Shown piece by piece: positions 38,088 through 45,288 of a stretch of DNA of 45,288 nucleotides; positions within the stretch are counted from its first letter, which is position 1, and every line of letters starts with the position of its first letter. Position numbers and translations under genes: made by a program. This DNA is from an uncultured Clostridia bacterium (GTDB lineage: Bacteria; Bacillota; Clostridia; TANB77; CAG-508): the NCBI GenBank assembly GCA_944391015.1, contig CALXRZ010000082.1, positions 1 through 45,288 on the forward strand, read 5' to 3'. The notes beneath the pieces were generated by a model, which worked only from the letters and a program-made list of their open reading frames with translations, was not told where the DNA came from and made no database searches.

Positions 38088-39183
38088 TTACAATAAAGTT
38101 ACAAGGTTATTGGGAGTATGAAAGTAAAATGGAAAGAACATAATTGTATACGAATGGAAATAAATGTAAAAACAACAACAGAAATGATAGAACAAAATTT
38201 GCAGAAGAAGCAATCAAAAAGACAAAGAAAATGTATAGAACTTTAATTGAAATTTAGTAACTGGAAAAAAGCAAATAAAAAAATAAGAAAAAGTAAAGTT
38301 TAAAGAAAAGCAATGTGAAAGAAAAATGAGATGAATAATATTAAGAAAAAGCATCGGATAAAAGGCGAAAAGCAGAAATTAGGTGAAAGAAAAAATAAAT
38401 ATAAACAAGTAAACATAAATACAGCCACTTATAATATATAATTTACATCTAAAAGAATAAACGCAAAAATAACTGAATTGTAAAGAGGTAAGAGAAAGAG
38501 TGTTTTACATTTAGACAAAAGATGCAATTAGATAACAAGTAATGTATAAAAAATAATAATAATCAAATTGTAATTTGTAGTTATGAAAGATTTTAGCAAA
38601 TGAAATATACATTTAAGAAAAAAGTTCGACTAAGATATGATGTAAAGTAAAAAGATAAATAATTTTAGATAGAGGTTAACTATTATAAAATAATAAAAAA
38701 ATAATCTTACAATTGAATAATAAAATTATTATAATCATAATAAATAATATTTAAAAATAATTAAAATAAAAATAATGTGATTTGTATTATATAAAAAATA
38801 ATAAATAATTATATATTTAAAATAATTTTATTCGTATAAATAAAAAATAACAAAAAATAATTATAAAAAAAAATATAATTATTTTTAAAAATAAGAAATA
38901 AATAGTAAATTATATTTATTAAAACAAATAAAATAATTATATAAATAAAGAATAATAAAATATAATTATAAAATAAAAGTAAAATTACTATTAAAAAATA
39001 AAAAAATAAATAATGAATTATATTTATAAAAAAATATTAAAGAAAAACTATTTTTATTATAAATAAGAACAAATAAAAATTTAACTAATATTTTATATAG
39101 TAAAAAAATAAAAAAAATGCAACAAAGTAATAAAAAGAGAAAGACATAAATAGAAAAAGATTTAAGCAAAATTTTTTATAATA
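38088..39183. repeat. array unit 4 (head II, tail A)
   Basis: Head at 38088, 12-mer 38215, CATCGG 38352, GTAAAC 38409, TTAGACAAA 38511. Closely similar to unit 3 over core and tail. Confidence 0.75.
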
Positions 39184-40258
39184 TTACAATATAGTTACAA
39201 CGTAATGGAGAGTTTTAAAGTAAAATGAGAAGAACATAATTGAATACGAATGGAAATAAATGTAAAAGCAGTAGCAGAAGTGGTAGGATAAAATTTGCAA
39301 GGAAAACAATCAAAAAGACAAAGAAAATGTTTAGAACTTTAATTGAAATTTAGTAACTGGAAAAAAGTAAATAAAAAAATAAGAAAAAGTAAATCTTAAA
39401 GAAAGGCAATGTGAAAGAAAAAAGCAATAAATAAAATTAAGAAAACGCATCGGGTAAAAGAAAAAAAGCAATAATTAAGAGGAGGACTATTTAAAAACAA
39501 ATTAGTAAACATAAAAATGATGATGCATAATACATAATCTAATTTTAAAAGTCAACTTATAAATAGTGAATAGGCATATATGGTTAAGAGAAAGAACATT
39601 TTACAATTAGACAAAAAATATAAAAATTTAAAAAGCTAGCAGTGAATTACTATAATTGTTAAAGATAAAATAATGAATATAGTATGGCTCGGATGAAAAA
39701 ATAAAACTAGCCAAAAAAGCAAAGAAGAAATTTATAATAAGGTGATAATGATGTAATAGGTATAGAGAAGAAATAATAATAAAAAATAATTAAAATGAAT
39801 TTTACAAAATTTAAATGAAAACTTATATTATATAAATAAAATAAATAATAAATATAAAAATAAGTTTTATATATAAATTACATATAACAAAAAAATTACT
39901 TATATAAAAAAATAATTTTATATAATATAAAATAAAAAAATTATATAACTAAAAAATAAAATACAAAATTATATTTATAAAAACAATTGAATAATTATAT
40001 AAATTAAAAAAAATAAAAAATAATTATAAAGTAAAAATAAAATTATATTTTATAGAAATAAGAAATAAATAATAAATTATATTTATAAAAAAATAAATAT
40101 TAAATGAAATTATTTTTAATTTAATAAAAAATAAATAAAAAATTTAAGAAAATTAAAATAAAAAACAAAATAAAAATTTTATATAGTAAAAAATACAATA
40201 AAAAATAAAAAGAGAAAAATACAAATGGTAAAAAAATATAATGAAAGTTTTTATAATA
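39184..40258. repeat. array unit 5 (head II, tail B)
   Basis: Head at 39184, 12-mer 39311, CATCGG 39448, GTAAAC 39505, TTAGACAAA 39607. Tail and even the following linker match unit 2. Confidence 0.75.
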
Positions 40259-41300
40259 TTACAATTTAGTTACAAGGTTATAGAAAGTAAGAAAGCCAAA
40301 AAAGCAAAGAAAAGATTGAATAAAAATGAAATCAAATGGAAATAAATGTAAAAGTACTGACAGAATGTTGATGATAAAATTTGTAAGAATAGCATTCAAA
40401 AAGACAAAGAAAATACTTAGAGTCTAAATTGAAAATGAGCAACTAGAAAAAAGTAAACACAAAAATAAGAAGAAGTAAACATTAAAGAAAAGAAAAAAGA
40501 AAGAAAGATAGTGTGTATGTAATTAAAAAAATGCATCGGATAAAAGAAGAAAAACAGAAATCAGCTAAGAGAAAAATTATATATAAATGAGTAAACATAA
40601 AAACAAGAATTTAGAATATAGAATTCAGCTCTAAACAAGTAAACATAAAAAAAGAAACGGTATAGATCATTAAAAGAAACAATGTTTTACAATTAGACAA
40701 AACATAAAACAGAAAGCTTAACGGAGAAACGAAGGTATAAAAGTTACAGAGTAATTTATAAGCTATGAACAAAAAAATTTGTAAGTATAACAAAAGAATA
40801 AAGTTTTTTTGAATCTATTAGGATGTAATATTACGAAAAATAGAGAAATGTAATTTATGAAAAAATTAAGTATATATATTTAATTTTATATAAATAAAAC
40901 AAATAAAATATTAAAAATATAAATTAAATGTATAAAAAAATATAAAGATAAATATTATTTATTAGTAATAATAAAATAAAAATAAAAGGAATAAAAAATA
41001 TATTGAAAAAAATAAATGTAAAAATAAAAATAACAAAAGTATTATTTTATTAAAATAAAAAATTAAAATATTATTTTAATAAAAACAAAAAAATTAAAAT
41101 AATATCTTTAATATACAAAAAAAATTTTTTATAAAAAATAATATATTTACAACAAGAAAATATTTTTTTATTTTAAATAGAAATAATTATATAAATAATA
41201 AACAAATAAATAAATAATAAAATAAATGATTAAATAAATAAATGATTAAAAAAAATAAATATGAATAATGTATTAAATAGATAATAACAATGGAAAAAAG
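40259..41300. repeat. array unit 6 (head I, tail C)
   Basis: Head at 40259 (138 nt before the 12-mer, as in units 1 and 2), 12-mer 40397, CATCGG 40534, GTAAAC 40591, TTAGACAAA 40693. The tail differs from types A and B. End is approximate. Confidence 0.7.
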
Positions 41301-42370
41301 TAATAGATGAAATCTTTATAAATAAAAAGAATATTAAACAAAAGTTTGGATTGAATACACAATTTTAAGAAACAAAGTAGATGGAATAAAATGTAAATTA
41401 TATAATAGAAAACTGAAATACTTTTTTACAAATATATAAACAAAAAGACAAAAGATTAGACTGATTTGTAATTTAGAACATAGACTAGAAAAAAGTAATT
41501 GTGTTAAAATAATAAAATGTAAATTACAAAAGATAACAAAATGAATGAAAATATAAGATAATAAATAGGTAAAAAACTATCGGGTTTCTGAGAAAAAAGA
41601 AAAATAATATGAAATAATTATTAAACAAAATAAAGTAAACATAAATATGGATTATATAACTATATAAATTTGTGGTGTAGCAAGATATAAGAGGGAATGA
41701 AATCAAAATATAGTTAAAACAAAACAAATTTTTCAATTAGACAAAGTAATAGTAACTTAAGAGCATAATGGGAGGAAAGGAAACTTCTAAAATAAGGTAC
41801 CAAAAAATTTATTCTAAAATTTAAAGAATTAAAAAAATTATAATTCATAAAATAGTAAATTTTGATCATTGATAATAATAAAATGTACAGCATTATTTTA
41901 ATAAAAATTTTTCTATTTATATAAAAATAAAAACTATTTTATAAATTATAAAATAATTTAAAAGTTATTTTTTTGAAGAATATAATTTGTTTAACAAATA
42001 AAAAGTGAATAATAAAAATGAAAAAAATTTAATAAATGAAAATAATAAAATAAATTATAAGAAATATTAAATAAAATAAATAATAATTAAATAAAAAATA
42101 TTATAATAAAAATAATAAATAAAATAATAAATAAAAAATAAGTAAAAAAATTAAAATAAAAAAATTATTTTATAATAAAATTATAGTATAAATTATTATA
42201 AAAATAATTATAATAATTTTTTTATAATAAATCAAATAAAAATTATTTATTTCTTTTAAAATAAATAAAAAATAATAAAAATATAATTAAATAAGAAAAT
42301 ATTCATTGAAAATAAATTGGAGAAGAAAAATATTAAATTAAATATGAGTAATACCTAAAAGATTATAAGG
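41300..42370. repeat. array unit 7 (diverged)
   Basis: Head not recognisable. CAAAAAGACAAA 41441, TATCGG at 41578 in place of CATCGG, GTAAAC 41635, TTAGACAAA 41737: the 137/57/102 spacings are exact although the sequence between has drifted. Boundaries approximate. Confidence 0.6.
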
Positions 42371-42960
42371 AAAAAATTTGTTTAATAAGAGAATGTAACG
42401 AAAAGATTTTGAGGAAAAAAATAAGGAAGTAAGCCTGCCTTTTTAATGGAAAAAAATGTAAGCAATTAAGCAAAGGTTTATTATATATAGCATAAAGAAG
42501 ATACTTCAAAAAGACAAAAAATAAGATTAGTTTTTAAGATAATAATAGAAGAGCTACGATAGATTGTATAACAAAATAAAATAGTGTAAATTATTTAGAA
42601 TTACAAAAAAAGAAAGATGCTAAACATTTAAAGTTGAAAAAAAGCATCGGAATTCAAAAGAAAAGCAATAATATACATATAAGTATTTTAAATCAAAGTA
42701 GGTATACATAAAAACAATTTTAAAATTGAGAAGTGTGGTTGAAAATGTCATATTAGGAAATAGAAGAGTTTCTTTCTGACTATTACTATGTAAATTTTAC
42801 AATTTGGCAAAACTTGAGAAGTATGTTAGGAAAAAATACAAAAAGCGAAAACAAATAAAAATGAAATGATTTACATAAAAAATATTGGCTTTTTTTGCAC
42901 TTAGAAGATAAAAATTTAAGTTCATATCATAGAAAAATTGTAACAAATCTACAGGGAGAA
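42370..42960. repeat. array unit 8 (diverged, shortened)
   Basis: CAAAAAGACAAA 42507, CATCGG 42645, GTATACATA 42702, TTTGGCAAA 42803 (296 nt from the first motif). It lacks the long A/T linker and ends near the terminator of the next gene. Boundaries approximate. Confidence 0.6.
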
Positions 42961-42991
42961 AAATAGAAATAGTTTAATAAAAAATTTTAAA

Positions 42992-43017
42992 TAAAAAAGG
43001 GAAAAATCCCCTTTTTA
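42992..43017 (-). terminator. terminator of the dehydratase-activase gene
   Basis: Minus-strand AAAAAGGGGA / TCCCTTTTTT stem-loop with a T-run, overlapping the stop codon of the gene. Confidence 0.75.
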
Positions 43018-45288
43018 TTTTTTGTTTATTTTTTCTTTTATTGTTTCTTCTTTCTTAATATTTTCTTTTTCTACTGCTTTTCTTTCTTGTTGTTTCTTTT
43101 TCAAATTATCCTTAGCAACAGTCATAAGTAATTTAATTCTATTAGTTTGGTTTGCCTCACTAGCGCCTGGGTCATAATCTATTGCAGATATATTTGCTTC
43201 AGGGAATTTGCTTCTAATTGTTTTAATTACACCTTTTCCAACGACGTGGTTTGGTAAGCAAGCAAATGGCTGAACACAAGCAATATTTGGTATTCCGTTT
43301 TCTATGTATTCTATCATTTCTGCTGTTAGGAACCAGCCTTCACCAGTTTGGTTTCCTATTGATAAAATATCTTTTACCTTATCTTCTAATTCCCAAATAT
43401 TTGCAGGTGGTAAGTAACCTTTTTTAGAATTTGCTAGTGCTATTTTAGAATCTTTTTCTAATATATCGATTAGTTTTATTGCAGTTTTAAATAATTTTGC
43501 TTTCATTTTATCAGTTTTTATTAACTGATTAAATGTAATTTTATGTGTTGCAATAAATTTAATAAATCCCATAAAGTCTGGTAATACTACTTCAGCGCCT
43601 TCTTCTTCTAATTTATTTGCAATAAAGTTATTTCCAAATGGGTGGTATTTAATTAGTACTTCACCAACAATTCCTACTTTAGGTTTTTCTACAGAAGTAT
43701 CTAATTCAATTTTTTCAAAGTCATTTACCATATCATAAATACTTTGTTTAAATTCTTTCATTGTAGACTTTTCTAATAATTTTTTACATTTTTCCATCCA
43801 TTTATCAAATAGTTTTTGTGTTTCGCCTTTATTCACTTCATAAGCTCTATTTTTTGTAAGCATTTTTTGTACTAAATCTGCGTATACTACCATTTTCAAT
43901 AGTCTTTCTATTAAAGGTAAAGTTATTTTAAAGCCAGGCATTTTTTCCATTCCAACAACATTAAATGAAATTACTGGAATATTCTCGAAACCTGCGTCTT
44001 TTAATGCTTTACGAATGAAACCTATGTAGTTAGTTGCTCTACAGCCACCACCTGTTTGTGACATAATTAAAGCAGTTTTATTTAAGTCATATTTTCCAGA
44101 CTGCAATGCTTCTATCATTTGACCTGTAACTAATATTGATGGGTAGCAAGCGTCATTATTTACATATTTTAATCCTGTTTCTACAGTATGGTCTGTACAA
44201 TCACGAAGTAATTCTACTTTATATCCTGATTGACGAACTGCAGCTTCTAATAATTCAAAGTGAATTGGTGCCATTTGAGGTATTAAAATTGTGTAATCAT
44301 CTTTCATATCTTTAGTAAATATTTTTTTATTTACCTCGTAATTTCCGTTGCCTTTTAATTCTTCTTTATTTGCTAAACGCTTATTCATACTAGCAAGTAA
44401 AGAACGAATACGAATACGTACAGCACCGAGGTTATTTATTTCGTCTATTTTAATTAGTGTGTACATTTTTCCATAACTTGTTAATATTTCTTCTACTTGG
44501 TCTGTTGTAACTGCGTCTACACCACAACCAAATGAGTTTAATTGCACTAATTCTAGGTTATCGTGTTTTCCTACATAGTCTGCTGCTGCATAAAGTCTTG
44601 CGTGGAATACCCATTGGTCAACAACCCTAATAGGTCTTTTTACTTCTGTTTGGTTAGAAATGCTATCTTCTGTAAGCACACATAAGCCTAAACTTGTAAT
44701 TAAAGTGTCTATACCGTGGTTTACTTCTGGGTCTACGTGGTATGGTCTTCCTGCAAGTACTATTCCTCTTAAATTGTTTTTCTCTATGTATTCTACTGTT
44801 TCTGCACCTTTTTTGCGAATATCATCTTTACATCTTTGATATTCTTCTTCTGCCTTTTCAGCAGCTTTTATCAATTCTTTTTTTGTAAAGTTATATTCTT
44901 TAAATTCTGGTAATTCTAGTATTGTTTTTGCTAAATTTTTAGCATCGAATGGTAAGAATGGGTTTAAGAATTTTATATTCTTTTCCGTTATTTCTTCCAC
45001 ATTATTTTTTAATACTTCTGAATATGAAATTACAATAGGGCAGTTGTAATGATTATCTGCTTTTTCATATTCTTTTCTTGAATATGGCATACAAGGATAA
45101 AATATTGTTTTAATTCCTTGATTTATTAGTCCTATAATATGTCCGTGTGATAGTTTAGCAGGGAAACATACTGATTCTGATGGCATTGATTCCATACCTT
45201 TTTCGTATGTTTTTCTGTTACTCTTTTCAGATAGTATTACTCTAAATCCTAAATTAGTTAAAAATGTAAACCAGAAAGGATAATCTTC
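43015..45288 (-). CDS. 2-hydroxyacyl-CoA dehydratase activase-related protein, 3' part
   Basis: The gene runs off the right edge; 757 codons are visible and the frame stays open to the last base (EDYPFWFTFLTNLGFRVIL is read beyond the first in-window Met). It has the DUF2229-type segment with PSESVCFPAKLSHGHI, then LAGRPYHVDPEVNHGI, SFGCGVDAVTTDQVEEIL, and YVNNDACYPSILVTGQMIEAL. Such proteins are about 1400 aa with N-terminal BadF/HgdC-type ASKHA domains that would lie outside the window. Conserved cysteines suggest iron-sulfur binding. The family is widespread in Clostridia and its substrate is mostly unknown. The C-terminal 40 residues are Lys/Glu-rich. Confidence 0.88.
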   Translation of the reverse strand, partial: EDYPFWFTFLTNLGFRVILSEKSNRKTYEKGMESMPSESVCFPAKLSHGHIIGLINQGIKTIFYPCMPYSRKEYEKADNHYNCPIVISYSEVLKNNVEEITEKNIKFLNPFLPFDAKNLAKTILELPEFKEYNFTKKELIKAAEKAEEEYQRCKDDIRKKGAETVEYIEKNNLRGIVLAGRPYHVDPEVNHGIDTLITSLGLCVLTEDSISNQTEVKRPIRVVDQWVFHARLYAAADYVGKHDNLELVQLNSFGCGVDAVTTDQVEEILTSYGKMYTLIKIDEINNLGAVRIRIRSLLASMNKRLANKEELKGNGNYEVNKKIFTKDMKDDYTILIPQMAPIHFELLEAAVRQSGYKVELLRDCTDHTVETGLKYVNNDACYPSILVTGQMIEALQSGKYDLNKTALIMSQTGGGCRATNYIGFIRKALKDAGFENIPVISFNVVGMEKMPGFKITLPLIERLLKMVVYADLVQKMLTKNRAYEVNKGETQKLFDKWMEKCKKLLEKSTMKEFKQSIYDMVNDFEKIELDTSVEKPKVGIVGEVLIKYHPFGNNFIANKLEEEGAEVVLPDFMGFIKFIATHKITFNQLIKTDKMKAKLFKTAIKLIDILEKDSKIALANSKKGYLPPANIWELEDKVKDILSIGNQTGEGWFLTAEMIEYIENGIPNIACVQPFACLPNHVVGKGVIKTIRSKFPEANISAIDYDPGASEANQTNRIKLLMTVAKDNLKKKQQERKAVEKENIKKEETIKEKINKK

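Larger units (their letters stand above)
34540..42960. repeat. eight-unit degenerate tandem array, about 1.07 kb per unit, non-coding
   Basis: About 8.4 kb without a credible gene. CAAAAAGACAAA occurs once per unit at 35008, 36027, 37118, 38215, 39311, 40397, 41441 and 42507 (spacing 1019-1097). CATCGG or its relic follows after 137-138 nt, GTAAACATA after another 57 nt, and TTAGACAAA 296 nt after the first motif in all eight. Units 1-6 begin with TTACAA-5 bp-TTACAA. Linkers between the cores are nearly pure A/T. The plus strand is purine-rich. Stops occur in all frames on both strands, and open frames do not recur between units, so it is not coding. Function unknown. Confidence 0.88.

Noticed and set aside
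34927..41736. Minus-strand open frames of 60-90 codons inside the array (for example 37352-37624)
   Set aside because: They are Phe/Leu/Ile-rich by-products of A-rich plus-strand DNA, lack ribosome sites, and are not kept between array units.
34540..42960. CRISPR array
   Set aside because: The repeat period is about 1.07 kb with long diverged cores; there are no short identical repeats, regular spacers or cas genes.

Overview
The window is the replication-origin region of a very AT-rich, low-G+C Gram-positive chromosome. The order dnaA-dnaN-recF-remB-gyrB (leftward) facing rpmH-rnpA-yidD-yidC-jag-mnmE-mnmG-rsmG-parA-parB-DUF4446 (rightward) is the classic Firmicute oriC layout. Three intergenic regions carry DnaA boxes, and the gene direction flips at about 22.6 kb. 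A DUF1858 redox protein, a 2-hydroxyacyl-CoA dehydratase-activase-type protein (right edge) and a DnaD/DnaC pair near oriC point to an anaerobic Clostridia-type bacterium, probably an uncultured gut lineage; that placement is inference.

Left to right: a small carbohydrate-binding protein; an SDR oxidoreductase with a 38-aa zinc-ribbon ORF overlapping its start; a Lys-Glu-Thr tRNA operon; DUF1858; then type IV secretion (T4SS) genes on the plus strand (small membrane ORF, VirD4-like coupling ATPase, VirB2-like pilin, VirB6/TrbL-like, PrgI/VirB3-like); dnaD and dnaC; gyrA. A second T4SS gene set (VirB4 N-terminal protein, VirB4 ATPase, TadZ/CpaE-like ATPase, unknown 239-aa protein) sits between gyrA and gyrB. 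There is no relaxase, integrase or transglycosylase, so the two halves look like one T4SS-like machine split into two operons and fixed beside the origin. Each operon promoter has a copy of the same structured palindromic element just upstream, with 30-bp arms that differ between copies but pair perfectly or nearly so.

Right of parAB come two tRNA-Ser genes, a frameshifted phosphotransferase pseudogene, a guanylate-kinase-like P-loop gene, and then about 8.4 kb with no credible gene. This stretch is a degenerate satellite-like array of eight units of about 1.02-1.10 kb. Each unit is a 600-700 bp core plus an almost pure A/T linker. The distance between two motifs (cAAAAAGACAAA and TTAGACAAA) is 296 nt in all eight units, although units differ in length by up to about 80 nt and the last two have diverged strongly. 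Units are mosaics of two head types and at least three tail types. I do not recognise this array.

The core genes work together as the replication initiation, segregation and RNA-processing set: DnaA/DnaN/RecF/DnaD/DnaC and gyrase for initiation and elongation, ParAB for origin segregation, RnpA/MnmE/MnmG/RsmG for RNA maturation and modification, YidC/YidD/Jag for membrane insertion. All functions are read from protein sequence by eye; no database search was run.
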